This document shows positions 12,740-25,011 of a stretch of DNA of 64,000 nucleotides, piece after piece. Made by a program: the position numbers and the translations under genes. Each line of letters opens with the position of its first letter. Within the stretch, counting starts at the first letter, position 1. The stretch spans positions 7,051,014 to 7,115,013 of the forward strand of contig CM055081.1 of NCBI GenBank assembly GCA_029204045.2. The letters run 5' to 3'. The stretch is from Tillandsia leiboldiana. Its lineage: Eukaryota > Streptophyta > Magnoliopsida > Poales > Bromeliaceae. The notes beneath the pieces are model-generated. The model did no database searches. It was given only the letters and a program-made list of their open reading frames with translations, and was not told the origin of the DNA.

Positions 12740-13642
12740 ATTAAGATCACTAAACACGAAAATTTGTGTTTGAAAAATTCGGTACTCGCCCCGATACCAG
12801 ATTCTCTGAATCCGCAACCTGTTCCGGTACCGCAATCCGCTCTGGTACCGCCTAGAGTTGGGATTCCGCAGCGAAAACGTCAAATCGGATTTTTATCATA
12901 AACCCGTCCTCTCAACAAAAACTGGAACCAATACAACCACAAAGGAAAGAAAAAACCAATACAAGAAAATATGCGGTGAAATAAGATTCATTAACCAAGA
13001 GAAGAATTACACCGATTACACAGACTTCTCTTCTGCAATAGAGTAGCTTCAACCCTAGCCCTCCTCCTGAATCTTTCTCACCCTTCTCTCGTCTTCTATA
13101 AACCTAGAAGCTACGGGTGTGGCTAAATTCTAGCCGCAACCACCACCATGGGTATTATCACCACCGTTCTGTGGATACCACTATATGGGTGTGGCTAAAT
13201 CCTAACCCCCACCACCTTTATGGGTATTACCACCATCGTGGGTATATCCTCCTTAACACCACCTCCATGGGTGTTATCACCACCGTACTGTGGATACCAC
13301 TATATGGGTGTGACTAAATCCTAGCCCCCACCACCTCTATGGGTATTACCACCATCGTGGGTATATTCTCCTTAACACCACCGTGCTGTGGATACCACTA
13401 TATGGGTGTGGCTGTCTTAACCTAATCCCCACCACCTCCATGGTTGTGACTATATTAACACTTTTTAAAAATAATAACACATATGCTATATTTATAGCTT
13501 ACATCAAAAGCTATCCAAATCCTAGTCTAAATAGATTTTTATTCTAATTAATATTTAAATCTTAACAAACTTATTTCTTTAAGATTTAAATATTAATCTT
13601 AATCCAACTAGAATTCAACTACAAATATAATCAAATCCTAAC
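12740..13642 (-). mobile_element. Copia-type LTR, nested and antisense
   Basis: On the minus strand the sequence starts TGTTAGGATTTGATTATA, has a TATA-like TATAAATATAGC near 13490, and continues through a tandem-repeat block and a T-rich leader. These are typical features of a Ty1/copia LTR. The 3' end of the LTR was not located, and the lower boundary is a guess. No coding domain is associated with it. Confidence 0.4.
13117..13450. repeat. Degenerate tandem repeat in the nested LTR
   Basis: The block GTGGATACCACTATATGGGT recurs three times, near 13172, 13294 and 13390. The spacing is about 122 and then 96 bp, so one unit has lost material. Shorter words (CACCACC, ATGGGTATTA, CACCATCGTGGGTATAT) repeat between these blocks. 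The open frame across it is a by-product of the repeat. Confidence 0.75.
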
Positions 13643-14834
13643 AATCTGCTTTATGCCAATCTTGTAATCGGCTAAAACGAAGTTTCCTTTGGCTCAAAAT
13701 GAAGTTTTGATCATCCCCATCCACCCCAAGGTTTAGTTCCAAGCGAAAAGTCCAAAAAAAATCATAAAAATCTCAACTTGTCCCAAAAATTCAGCAATTG
13801 TCATAAAACTTCAAAAAAATTCAAAAATATCTGGTGTTTGGTTGCAATAAGACTTTCTAGCAGCTCGAAACCTTGAGTTCTATTAATAAATAAGTCTCCT
13901 AAGAAGTTTCAAGCCACGAATCCACTCCTAGAGCCCAGGAGAGGAAGAACACACCAGATTGTCATTACTATTGAAGAGCATCCAAAGTGAAGAAAATGGA
14001 GGAAAAGAGGATTAAGACTCCAAATCTCAGCTAAAGAAGGAGCTCTGTTGTTGGAGATGGTAAAGGGGTTCCTGGGTTTGCAGGGAGCCCTTTTATAAGC
14101 AATTTGGTCAGATAAAGTAAGCCCAAGGAACAATATAAGCAACAGCAGTCCACTCATTGGAAAAACAATTTCAGGCGCCCGCAAGTTGCTCTGAGTGTTC
14201 GAAACCCTAAGCTGCACTCTGCTGGTCCAGGGTCGGTCCCTGTTGTGCTTCCGAAAATTTTCCGGGCGCCCGGGACAGCACCCCGAAAGTCCACTTACCC
14301 CCTACCATGTGTCGGAAATTGACGAAACTCACACGGAGGAAACCATCCATGATTCCAGACTGCTACAATAACTATAGGGCACCCAAAATCAAGGCCCGAA
14401 ACAATCATCCCGCAGTAACAACTCTTACGTAGTTTAGGGCGCTCGAATCTTATTTAGGGCGTACGAATCCGGTAGAACTTCAATTTTGCTCCAATTTTCG
14501 CGCTCTGAGTTCGTTTTCGCGTCCATTTTGTGCTTAAACGTTTCCGACTCATCCGACACTCGAAGAGAATGTCATCCAACTGGTGACACTATAATTATTT
14601 CGCCAACTAAATTTTCAGGTCTCCATATAAAAAAAGTAAGAAAGATTTGATATACCACATAAATAAAAGATTATTTATTAGAAATTCAATTATTATAGAA
14701 AAATAAGGAAAAGATCAAGTATCAATTATGTTACTAAAATATGTACTCAAATGTTTGTATTTATCCAAAATTTTACGCCTTAAGCTTAGTCATCATCCAA
14801 ATTTTGTACTATAGTTGAGCTAAATATTTTATTC

Positions 14835-14838
<4 letters not shown>

Positions 14839-14903
<65 letters not shown>
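14839..14903. repeat. (TA)n microsatellite
   Basis: About 65 bp of pure TA dinucleotide in AT-rich DNA next to the degraded LTR. Confidence 0.95.
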
Positions 14904-14905
<2 letters not shown>

Positions 14906-15090
14906 CAAAAATTATAAAAATACAAGGCATGATCTTTTATGCTCTTTATGGCTGCATAATTGGTCTCTACTAATTTCAAGGACAAAAACAAGGCGGCGGT
15001 TTGTGATCGGATCGGGAGAAGAGATATCGGGTTTGAGGGATCGGGAGAAGAGCTATCGGGTTTGAGGAGTTAGGGGCTAATGTGTGTGGG

Positions 15091-15348
15091 CACTATAATA
15101 AAATTATACTATAGCGAAATTTTTAAGTATTGCTAAAAATTTTAAAAAATACTGTTAAAAAAAATACTGACACTTGTCATTAGTGTCGCTATATGTACTG
15201 TCGCTAGAGTGTATTGCGACATATTACTATAATGTGTTTCAAAAATATATATCTATAATTTAATTTTGAATATAGATAGACTATAAATAGAACATTTTTA
15301 AAAAAATGTCATAAACATGCGTCCATATAATCTAATTTTGTTGTAGTG
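15091..15348. mobile_element. CACTA-ended MITE
   Basis: Starts CACTATAATAAAATTATA and ends CTAATTTTGTTGTAGTG, inverted ends of the CACTA/En-Spm type. The interior shares GTGTCGCTATATGT and related words with the copies at 59019-59276 and 63217-63478. The flanking trinucleotides (GGG left, TGG right) do not match exactly, unlike in the other two copies, so this is an older or end-damaged member. Confidence 0.7.
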
Positions 15349-16002
15349 TGGGTGTGAAAGAGATGGATGGAAGTGGAGGGACTGCTACAGTGAAATAGAG
15401 CTCTAACTTATTTTACGGTAAATTGGTGGACGCTTTAGAAAGTCAGAAACAAAATCATTTTTTAGCTGTCAAATACTGACTCCCTGTACGCTGGGTCCGG
15501 TTGCACAGGAGAGATTTGGGCTGAGTGGTTAACAAAACCATCATCATTTTTTTTTTTCTTTTTTTTTAAAAAAAAATTTTTTTTTTTGAGACTTTGCTAT
15601 CTTACTTTTATTGTTTAGTTCAGTTTTTGGTTGAATGAAATAGGCAGCACGCTATCTTTTTTTTTCAAAAAAAAAAATATATAAATAAAACTGCGGTCAA
15701 CAATCAAACGCGGATTTGTCAACTTTTTAATTAAAACGAAAGCATGATTAACACCGTAATAAAGGGACAGACTGGCCCAGCCAACAATAATGGCTTTGGT
15801 TAGGAAATTTTCTCGACTCCTTCAAAATTATTAAATTATTTTTTAAAAAAAAAACTTTTTGGTGTATCAGATACTGCTACTTATCTTATTATAGTACCGG
15901 AACTACAGCTTTAATCCAAAAATATTTTGATGGCAGAAAGTTGAATCCTATATTTGCATATATATACAATATTTGATCTCTGTCCTTTTCGGATTCTTAT
16001 TA

Positions 16003-16174
16003 GGGAAATGATAATTGTACACCCATTTCGGGATGTATATCACACACCCCATCCATCCAATGGGTGGGGTGTGATGATCGGTCAATCGATGTGATCCGTA
16101 AAAGATATCGCCACCATTAAAATGGTGGAGGTGTATGATATACACCCCTTCGGGATGTACATGTAGCATTGCTC
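16003..16174. mobile_element. Mutator-like MITE, family A
   Basis: Ends GGGAAATGATA... and ...AGCATTGCTC are imperfect inverted repeats. The element is flanked by an exact 9-bp duplication TTCTTATTA (15994-16002 and 16175-16183). The interior has family-A blocks (GGGTGGGGTGTGATGAT and CCACCATTAAAATGGTGG). A 9-bp duplication is the mark of Mutator-type transposition. No coding capacity. Confidence 0.85.
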
Positions 16175-16501
16175 TTCTTATTAACAGACTTACATGTAAT
16201 TCTCAAAAAAATAAAATAAAAAATAAAATATTGATGAGATGATACTATTTAAATTAAATATTATTTTGATTTGACTATTAAATCTGTAAAAATTTTAATT
16301 TTAATATTCAGTAATTTAATTTATTTAATTAAAATCATCTGATGACTTTTTATATACAAAATTTAAGTTAAATACTTATTTTAATAAATTTATAGTTATA
16401 TGAATGGTATAAAATACAACAACTAAACTAGTAAAATACATGTCGCATTTAAATGTTAAAATTAAATAAATTAAAAAGTTAGATAATATTATTATTATTA
16501 T

Positions 16502-17600
16502 TGTTATGTGTTGAGAGCAGAAAAATCACCGCGTAACAAGAGATACGGTCAAAATGAGTTAATGAAGTCCAACTAAAGAGTAACGCATGGTACGAAAAGC
16601 AGTCAAACAGGTCAACCAATCTGAACGAATCACGAGCTGATGAAAGACGCTTAGATCTTGACAAAGAATAGAGTTAGATCGGATGTCCAAGTAAACGGTG
16701 GGCCACCGGCTCCTTTAGTCGATTAATTACAACTTTTTGAGTAAGAAGACAATCGTCGACTCTATGAGACGAATAAAGATATGGATTGAAACTTAGAAGG
16801 AACAATTCCGGAAAATGAACAGGGCGAAATTACAGGACGCGAATCTCGCGATTGACGCAATTTTGGCATGTAACACCCTGTATCAACGATTGCCGAGAAT
16901 CACGTCATGATCCGTAACGACGCATAATATTCGGAAATGAAATTGGACGGAAAAAAACATCATTACCTATTCGAGGAGAGAAATTTTTGAAGGAAAAGTG
17001 GTCGAAGGATACGTCGTTCTCTGAAACGACGATTAGTCCTAAGAGGAGTTTGCACACGTATAAATAAGTATATTTTCTTCTAAAGAATGCTCCTGCAATT
17101 GTGTAAATTAGCGACTACACCAGCACTTCAATACCTTCAATTCATGCATCTATAGTTTTTCTAAACTTAAACTAAATCTACCGTATTATTCAACAGCTTT
17201 TCTAGACTAGATGTACCGCATTATTCTACAGCTTTTCTAGACCAGCATTTTAATATCTTCAATTCCTACATCTATAACTTTTCTAAACTAAATTTACCAT
17301 ATTATTCTACAGTTTTTCTAGACTAGATGTATCACTTTTATTATAAATTTTCTTTACAGCTTTTTCGAGAGTAGTCCTAATATTGTAATCGAACCTGTAA
17401 CTCCTTCTGTCTTGAGCAATACAAAGTGATTCGACTTTTTAAGCCGAGTCAATTTTTATAAAAACTTCGAGTTTGATCTGTTTCGACTCTCCTAAATTAA
17501 AATTTGCTTAATATTTTGAATAAAAAAAATTCGATCAAGCAGATTTCATCGCAACCAAATCGTCTGGCACCTGATGCATTCAACTTAGAGGGTCATTTTG
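16502..17600 (+). mobile_element. LTR-like retroelement remnant
   Basis: Begins TGTTATGTGTTGAG. It has a late region with AAACTTCGAGTTTGATCTG and a transcript-end-like AATAAAAA, then reaches TCTGGCACC near 17563, which resembles a gypsy primer-binding site. An internal tandem repeat lies at 17130-17340. No second LTR, coding domain or target duplication was found, so the class is a guess. Confidence 0.35.
17130..17340. repeat. Imperfect tandem repeat, TATTATTCWACAGCTTTTCTAGAC type
   Basis: The words CTACAGCTTTTCTAGAC, TATTATTC and ATACCTTCAATTC / ATATCTTCAATTC recur in the same order two to three times, in units of roughly 60 and 140 bp. It lies inside the LTR-like remnant and has no coding value. 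Confidence 0.6.
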
Positions 17601-17759
17601 GAAGCCAAACGGATAATTCAACGATCAAAACTCGTTTGGCTAACTTTCCAACATTATGTTAAATAATTGTATTATCAAATTGAATAAAATATAATTATAT
17701 TATTATTATTATTATTTTGTTTTAAAAATTATAAAGAATTTTTCAAATAATAATAATTT

Positions 17760-18080
17760 AGAGCAGCTAAAATATGTCCCATCCATGATTCCATCACCAA
17801 CTCATTAATGGCATTCACGTATAAAAAGCGAAAAACTCCCCGTCCAATTTAATTTTATTTATTTATTTTCGCGTATTTTATCCTCCCACTCTTCATCCTC
17901 CTCTTCCTTTTTATTAATTAATGAAAAAAAAAAACCCCTAAACGGTGATGAAACCATAAATTAAGGGAAACCCCACTCCCTCTCTTCCCCCGATCCCGTG
18001 CTCCTTCCCCCTTTCTCCTTTCTCCTTTCTCCTTTCTCCCTCTCGCCCATCCACAGATCCACTTCTCGCCCCGTCCTCTA
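17760..18080 (+). promoter_or_regulatory. Upstream and 5'-leader region of the DUF3511 gene
   Basis: AT-rich DNA gives way to a CT-rich leader (repeated CTTTCTCC at about 18010-18040) just before the ATG at 18081. A TATA-like TATAAAAAGCG sits near 17820. CT-rich leaders are common in plant 5' UTRs. The transcription start is not defined. Confidence 0.45.
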
Positions 18081-18419
18081 ATGGCCGATTTCGATCGTGC
18101 CCCGCACCGCAGCAGCGACCTCGCCCGCGGATCCGACCACTACGACTACGGCCGCGGCGAGCCCCGCGCCTACGGCTTCGGCGGCCTCGACGATCGCCGC
18201 GCCCCGCCGCCGCTAGCGCTCCCGCCGCCACCGTCGTCTTCGTCTTCGTCGTCGTCGGCGGCGGCGGGGGCGGGGTGCTTCGGCGACCCCGAGATGAGGC
18301 GGCGGAGACGCGTGGCGAGCTACAAGGCGTACGCGGCGGAGGGGAGGGTGAAGGCCTCTTTCCGGAGGGGGTTTCGGTGGATCAAGGAGAAGTGCTCCGA
18401 GGTCATCCATGGCTGGTAA
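18081..18419 (+). CDS. DUF3511 domain protein, 112 aa
   Basis: A small plant-specific protein of unknown biochemical role. The C-terminal ~45 residues are the family signature: FGDPEMRRRRR, then VASYKAYAAEG, then a tail ending RRGFRWIKEKCSEVIHGW at the stop. Family members end in this same way. The N-terminal half (residues 1-67) is low-complexity, with a D/R/Y-rich stretch, a proline run and eight serines, as usual for the family. No signal peptide or membrane segment is seen; the basic C-terminal domain suggests a soluble protein. The CDS is one exon with very high GC, typical of monocot genes, and the first ATG after a CT-rich leader is taken as the start. The antisense frames over it are shadows. 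Identification is firm, function unknown. Confidence 0.93.
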   Translation: MADFDRAPHRSSDLARGSDHYDYGRGEPRAYGFGGLDDRRAPPPLALPPPPSSSSSSSSAAAGAGCFGDPEMRRRRRVASYKAYAAEGRVKASFRRGFRWIKEKCSEVIHGW

Positions 18420-18799
18420 GCGATCGTCGTCGACGTCGACGACGACGACGACGACGAGGAGTGGCATTACTGTAATTTACCGAGGTATTGTGGGCGTTAA
18501 TTGTGGTTGTAGAGTTTGTATAATCTTTTGTAATGGTTTTTTTTTTCTAGATCGATCGCTGGGCTCTCATTTGATTTGATTTGATTTGATTTTATTATAT
18601 CGCTATTCGAGTGTTTTTTTAAAAAAATTTGGAGTTTGAATTTGAATTTTTGAATTATATTTATTGGCCAAAAGGATACAAACAAAAGAGTTTTGAATTA
18701 TAATATGCATTTTTGTGACAAAAACTTAGAAAAATATAAGCACCACAAATACCATTTTTAATTTCCTATTTTCTTATTAAAAAATAGCATTTCTGAGTT

Positions 18800-18845
<46 letters not shown>

Positions 18846-19339
18846 TAGTAATAAAAAATATTATTTCAGTATTATTGTGAATTTTTACAAGATAATTATG
18901 GATTTGTGAATTGATTATTTGATGTTTCAATATTTTAAATTTACTATTTAAATTTTGTTATTTATTTAATTTGAATTAGTTAATAATATTTTAATTTAAA
19001 ATTTAAATATATTATTTATTTTTGTTGTTGATTTATCTTATATAAAACAAATAATTTTTTAAAATTTTAAAATTAAAGATAAATAGTAAGTGCATATTTC
19101 AAATGAGGTGTGCATGTCTTTGCCCATGAGTGAATTTCACTCAAAATTAAAATATTATTAACTGATTTAAATAAAATAAAATAAAATGTTAGATAATAAA
19201 ATTAAAATTTTAAAAAATTTGTACATTCGATTTAAAAATGATTCATACTTCAATAAGTTCCGTACGTTTTTAGCTAATTGATTTAGGCATCCAATCAAAA
19301 ATTTTAATTTATTGTACAATAATATTAATAAAATTTGTA

Positions 19340-19390
<51 letters not shown>

Positions 19391-20064
19391 GAGGGTGGTG
19401 AAAAGAGCTTATGCAAATCACAGGTAAATGCTACAGCAGTAATTATAATTATTCGAAGGCAAAAGTAGCAGATTCTGAATCAAAAGATAGTAAATTGTAA
19501 ATAAATTATTATTCTGGAAAATGAACTTTATGAAGCACTATCAAAAAGAGATCTTTTTTGTTCACTAGTTTGGATGAATAATTGCACCTTTGGACCACAA
19601 CCTTTACCCAAATTTTTTATTTTGGTTCTAAATTTTTATTTTTTTTATTGCTAATCTTTTATTTTGATCTCAAATTTTTTTTTTTTTTTTTTTCCTTTAT
19701 ATGCCTACGATCATTCCAACATCTGAGATTGAAGCCACCGGACTGCCATCTTGATCTTGATTTATGTAAATCGGCAGAATTTTATTATTAAAATTAATTT
19801 GAATTTGAATAATTAAGAACTGACTGAAATAAAATATAAATATTAGATATCTGATAGTAAAATAAAAAAAAATTAAGAATAGTTTAACATTGGTGAATAG
19901 ATTAGACCTGATAATCCGGCTTAATATTTTAATAATATGTTACGATAAGTACTGTTATATAGATCATGTCGAAAATTTAATAATACGGTATCATTCAATG
20001 TGTGCCGTATATATTTATGTAAGAATGTTTATATATTAATGTACTATGATAAAAAAAAAAAAAA
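18420..20064. other. 3' flank and AT-rich intergenic DNA, no gene
   Basis: Holds a CGACGACG run just after the DUF3511 stop, a GATTT pentamer repeat (about 18570-18595), a T tract of about 40 at 18802-18842, and another of about 46 at 19344-19389. The open frames are lysine- or phenylalanine-rich readings of the homopolymers. No element ends were resolved. Confidence 0.5.
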
Positions 20065-20492
20065 AGATTAATTACATACGGCTCCCTATAAATATATCGA
20101 ATAACAGATATATTTCTATAAAGTTTAACTTTTTATATTTATTCATTCAAAAGTCCAACGTTATTCATATATATTTTTCCGGTTTATTATCGTTAGTTCA
20201 CTGTTTATTTTTTAACAGATTATATGTGAAATGACAATTTTACCCTTTCAAAAATATCCCTCCAAAAAATAATACAGAAATATCTGTAAGAATAAAAAAA
20301 TAAATTTACCACACTAACTAACCAAGATTAAGTATTTAACCTCTGGTTAACTAAAATTTTCTAACAGAGATAGACGGTAGGGATATATATGAATAACGTT
20401 GGACTTTTGAAGGAATAAATATGAAAAGTTGAACTTTGTAGGAATATATCTGCTATTCGATATGTTTACAAGGAGCTGTATGTAATTAATCT
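20065..20492. mobile_element. Foldback MITE with long inverted arms
   Basis: The first ~150 bp and last ~150 bp are near-perfect inverse complements: AGATTAATTACATACGGCTC at the left, its complement ending ATGTAATTAATCT at the right, with AAAAGTCCAACGTTATTCATAT and its complement further in. The middle (about 20220-20330) is unpaired and AT-rich. No open frame. Flanks are A runs, so the target duplication cannot be assigned. Confidence 0.8.
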
Positions 20493-20736
20493 AAAAAATA
20501 AAAATTACTTGTTTTTTTAAGTATTACTATATTTTATCCATTTATTATATATTTTTATTAAATTTTTTTATGTTTTATTGAAATAATCATTTACTAAAAA
20601 TGAGAGTTTGGTAGTTTTTTTTTTTTTTTTTTTTTTTTTTCCAAAAATACCTTTTTTCTGAATTTTTTTATAGTGTATTCCTGATCCACTCTGAAGATTA
20701 TCTATCTATCTCTTTTGCAATAACTGACTTAGATCC

Positions 20737-20767
<31 letters not shown>

Positions 20768-21740
20768 GGAGCACGAGGAGGGATACCCATGGGCACTTTA
20801 ACTAGGGACAGTCTGTTAAAGCAAAAAAATGAGTTGGAGCAGAAGCATGTTGGGGGGTGTGTGTTTTTTTTGGATTTAAAAAACTTTTGGATGAAAACAC
20901 GCGAAGATATATTTCTCCGGTCCAAGTTATTATTATTGAAATTATATCTTAACAAACAAAGTAACATCCATGGAACTAGTTATCTCTTATAGAAAAAGGA
21001 AAAAAAAAAAAAAAAAAGAAATATTACATTTTCTTCAAATTGGATACCACCCAGTGCGGTATTAATTCTGTAGCTGAATTTTGTCGAATAGTGGATATTA
21101 ATTATGTAAAAAATCAGCAACTGAATGAACGATAATCAAATATAAAAAATGCTAAATATATATTTCAAATCGGATGCATATTTTACATCCTATTTATTCT
21201 AGAATAAAATAAATTTTACTACTCGTCACTTCGAAATGATGAGTGGATAAATACTCATTCTAGAATGGGTAGGTTAGGTGTAGAATGTACACCTACGATC
21301 TCATTTTCGTGCTAATAAATACAGTTAAATTTTTTTTAAAAAAAAAATTACTAAATAACTTTTTTTAATAAAATTTAAAATTTTTTAATAAAAATATATA
21401 ATAAATAATTAAAAAATTAATGGTTAAAAACATAAATATTTTATTATGTTAGTACATATGTATTTTTTTTTAACCGACATAATTTTTGATATGACTCCTT
21501 TAACTGTACTTAAATTCTTAGTTGAAACCCTCTCAATTTTTAAATACTTTTTATTTAAACTTTTGTACTTAGTTATAGTAGTAATTAAACATTGATCGGT
21601 CTAGTTTTACTTGCTAAATTATATAATAATTAATTCTTAAAAAAGAAAAATCAAAAGTTGTGGGTTTCCCAACCAAGCCAAGCAAGTCTAGGGCAATTCC
21701 TAAAACGCATATAGTTGAGGGGTCTCCGTGCATTTTGACC
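20493..21740. other. Intergenic DNA with weak element traces upstream of APC11
   Basis: Includes poly-T (20618-20640) and poly-A (20738-20763) tracts. A diverged family-A-like hairpin lies at about 21139-21315 (inverted ATTCTAGAAT, ACTCRTCA and GTACACC words). A lone right-type end (GTTGAGGGGTCTCCGTGCA at about 21715) belongs to the GGAGACCCC family, with no left partner. No gene is seen. Confidence 0.4.
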
Positions 21741-22113
21741 TTCCGACGCCGTGTTCAACTATATTTGCTAGAGTCGGCAACGAGAGATGTTTCGTCGCCG
21801 ACTCCGGCTTACTTAATTGACCCAACCCATTCGTCTGAGTTTAAGCCCGTAGACCCGAACCACGTTCGTTACATCGATCGAGCTCGAACCCAATCACTCC
21901 GACCCAAATCTCTCTCTTTTTTTTACAAAAATTTCACCAAAGCCCCTCGCACTTCGTCGTCTTCTCCGAATCCAGGACATATTCTCCCTAATCCAAACCC
22001 TAATCTCGCGGTGCGTAGTCCTTTCCCTTTTCCCGCTTCTCATTGCTTCCTCTTGCTTGGGTTCGATCCAAGAACATGCACGCCAATTGTTCGATTCTTT
22101 GCCGCAGAGGACC

Positions 22114-22167
<54 letters not shown>

Positions 22168-23579
22168 GAAGTGTAGTATCTATCTCCATAGTTTGGAATT
22201 TGAGTTCGATGGATTTCATGGTGTTAATTTATGTGATTGATTACTCGGTTAACTGCAAATTGTGGTCTCAGTATTTTTAGCAACTCATCTTGTAGGTGAT
22301 GGTGTGATTAGGGTTAAATTTGACAGAAAATTTGATAGGATTTACAATTAAGAACTTGCTGAAGTTATTAGCATCATATGTTTACTTGGGGAGCATATAG
22401 TTCGATTGCTTGCTTTACAAAAATTTATGTTTTTGATTACATTTTGGGGTTCATAGTACTTAAAAATACTGTTACAAAACCGATGGAAATTACTTGTCCC
22501 TTTTACAGAATTAGGACACATTTTATTATTATTAATTGGATTATCTACTGTTATTTGTTTTTTATACGTAATATACTAATATTGTTGTAATGCTTTCATA
22601 TATTTAAGTTACCTTTAGAAGGTTTATAGTGTGCTAATCCCCTCACCGGTGCTCGAAAATCCATGTCCTTAGCCTTAATCCCTCTGATTTGTGTTATATT
22701 GTGATCCTTTTGAGTTTGAGTGTTTTTTTCTTTATTATATCACCATGTTTGATAGAACGAAAAATGAAGTTACACTTTGTCGCAGTTCATACAGTTTTCA
22801 ACAGGCAAATAGCTTTACCTGTTTCATTAACACTATCGAAGTTCGTCTAGTAGCATTTGGAATGTGTTTTTAATTCGCCAACTTGATTGTATACCATAAG
22901 TTGGTAAGCAGCGTGTTCTTCTTGAAGTCTCTCTTGGAAGGAAAGTTCAAATTTGCACGACTTTAAGCACTGATCTTTACTATCCCTTGCATGAGATTAA
23001 TTGAAATGGTGCATTGTATAGATGATAGAGAAAACAACACTAAAAGGCGGCTTTTAAAAGGAGGCACTACTTTGCTGTAGAAAGCATCGGATGCATGACT
23101 TTATTGGCGAAGGAGAATCTAAATTTCGTGAAACAACTTATATTAGGTCTCCTTGAAGTTGTAACCTTATAATGTTGAAGATCTATGCAATCGGCAGGAT
23201 ACTTGGTTAGTCACATTTTTTGCTTGAAATGAATACAGGAGCTTACAATGTAAATCAAACTCTTGTCACATTTTTTTTTCTAGATGAACAAGGAAATGCG
23301 ATTTAGTTATTACTTTCTTGGCTTACAACAAGGAGGGACCTTACCCTTGATCTGATTTATTTATGCGCATACTTTTAGATAACGATGCATGGTGATGTCA
23401 TATTCCTAACTAAGATTGTAGGATTTTAATGGCTGTTGTCACTTACGCTGCATCTAGAAGGTGCTGAAGGATTTAAACGAAAGACCCCTGATAGTGCCTG
23501 TTGTCAATTCAGTAGAAGTTTTCGTGGGGCGAATTAATTAGCTGCTGAAACATCTACGTGCTGTTCCCATGCAGAAAAC
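21741..23579 (+). promoter_or_regulatory. APC11 promoter, 5'-UTR exon and 5'-UTR intron
   Basis: A GC-richer 5' exon ends ...CTAATCTCGCG|GTGCGTAG at 22010/22011. The next strong acceptor is CCCATGCAG ending at 23574, five bases before the APC11 ATG. This gives a leader intron of about 1.56 kb (22011-23574), which includes a T tract at 22116-22161. CTAATCCAAACCCTAATC, a telo-box-like motif common in leaders of cell-cycle and translation genes, lies just before the donor. Splicing is inferred from consensus only; a second leader exon inside the interval cannot be excluded. Confidence 0.55.
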
Positions 23580-23834
23580 ATGAAGGTCAAGATTCTTCAA
23601 TGGCATGCGGTGGCCTCATGGACGTGGGACGCACAGGATGAGACATGCGGGATCTGCAGGATGGCGTTCGACGGATGCTGCCCGGATTGTAAGTTCCCCG
23701 GCGATGATTGCCCGCTCATTTGGGGCGCCTGCAACCATGCATTCCACCTTCACTGCATACTCAAGTGGGTGAACTCTCAGACCCCGACGCCGCATTGCCC
23801 CATGTGCCGTCGAGAGTGGCAGTTTAAAGGCTAA
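23580..23834 (+). CDS. APC11: Anaphase-promoting complex subunit 11 (RING-H2), 84 aa
   Basis: APC11 is the catalytic RING subunit of the anaphase-promoting complex/cyclosome. With the cullin-like APC2 it recruits the E2 enzyme that ubiquitinates cyclins and securin. The whole 84-residue protein fits the family. The N-terminal strand MKVKILQWHAVASW packs on the cullin; the RING-H2 core follows with Cys23, Cys26, the extra CCPDC zinc site (33-37), Cys44, Cys51, His53, His56, Cys59, and the final pair CPMC (73-76). It ends REWQFKG. All zinc ligands are present, so the gene looks intact. The coding part is a single exon, and the ATG follows a good acceptor. APC11 is normally a single-copy housekeeping gene. 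Very secure. Confidence 0.97.
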   Translation: MKVKILQWHAVASWTWDAQDETCGICRMAFDGCCPDCKFPGDDCPLIWGACNHAFHLHCILKWVNSQTPTPHCPMCRREWQFKG

Positions 23835-25011
23835 AAGGAATAACAAACGAGGCCTAAATTTGTTCGTTTTCGTCGGCTGAGATAACTGGATACGAATACT
23901 TTTGTTCAGTTCTATGTCGTCAGCTTTTCGCTCCAGTAATATTTTATGAGATTGTTGTTCCTGTAAACAAACAAGTAGTTAAGTTGTTTTGGAGAAGTGT
24001 TTTACAAAAATAGCCTTCTTATTTGCCAATTATCTGGATTTTGCTGTAAGCTGTTGTTTCAGTAGTAAATGAATCTTTCTCCAATCTTATGCCTTGGCTG
24101 ATATCATTATCAATTTCTGGCTCTTTTAAGTATAAATTTTATGTGGATGGATTACAGAATTTTCTGATATTGTTATTGTAGCTTAAAGCAAATAAAAAGT
24201 AGGAAAAAAAAAAAAAAAAAAAAAAACTTTCAATTTAAAATACTGATGGCTCTCTATTTCTCTCTAAACACAGCCAAATTAAATTTTTGTTCAGAAACCT
24301 TCAAAACCTGTTTTAGATTTTATGATTATAATTTTCTGATGAACCAACACCACTGTCTTATTTTGTCAGGAACGACAGTGCAGAAAAGCCGGATTACAGC
24401 AAAGAAATCGGGTTTGCTGTATTCTGCTGTAACGCATTCTGTCCTCATGAGATTTCAGTGTCCTAATAATTAATTCTCAGTAGCATATAACTCCAAATTG
24501 CAGGTTTAAGTCAGCAATGAAATTTATCACAAGAAAAACTTGCAAGCTGCCAGTAGTAGTCAGTCAGGCATTCAGACAATACGGATTTTGTTTTGTTTTT
24601 TTGGATTCATTGAAAGTGAAGACGAGTGAAGTAATTTTCGAAAGTAAAAAAATATCAGTTCTGTAGCTATACAAACAAATAACAGATAAAAAAAAAAAAA
24701 AAAAAATTCACATAAAATTTAATTCACCCGAAAATCGACTTCAATTTGAATTTCACCCTTCATAAAAACAAGCAGGCCCTATATTTATTTGTATCTTTCA
24801 TTATGTACATTATATATTAATTGTTTTGAAAATAAATTATATGTATATAAATAATTACATACATTTGGAAATATTGCATATTTATTTCTTTAAGCTTTAA
24901 AATATTTAAAAACTTATAAATATATTTCTGAACTGATCAAAACTTAATTATATTTTAGTATTGAAATTATTTTGTCGTTAGCTTGATCAATAATTGTGAC
25001 AGATTGAAATA
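23835..25011. other. APC11 3' flank and intergenic DNA, no gene
   Basis: The 3' UTR probably extends to about 24060 (AGTAAATGAATC near 24063 resembles a plant near-upstream element). Further on are poly-A tracts at 24206-24226 and 24689-24706 and AT-rich sequence. The 75-codon frame at 24246-24473 has no domain or codon bias and is not called. Confidence 0.45.

Larger units (their letters stand above)
11050..14640 (-). mobile_element. Degraded antisense relative of the Tekay-like LTR
   Basis: Read on the minus strand, 11860-11910 matches the solo LTR near 8010 (shared CTCGAGCGGGTCGCTC and CTCGAGTG). Around 11500-11540 it matches the LTR block near 8420-8460 (GAACTACT...TAGTTCTCAC). Around 14250 the GGGCGCCCG-containing block resembles 5745. 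Clear ends and target duplications were not found, and a copia-type LTR is nested within it. Boundaries are approximate. Confidence 0.5.

Noticed and set aside
13117..13317. Frame of 66 codons rich in His/Tyr
   Set aside because: Created by the tandem repeat in the nested LTR; the period is visible in the peptide.
22055..22080. GGTTCGATCC resembling a tRNA T-loop
   Set aside because: No matching acceptor stem, D-arm or anticodon arm in the surrounding sequence.
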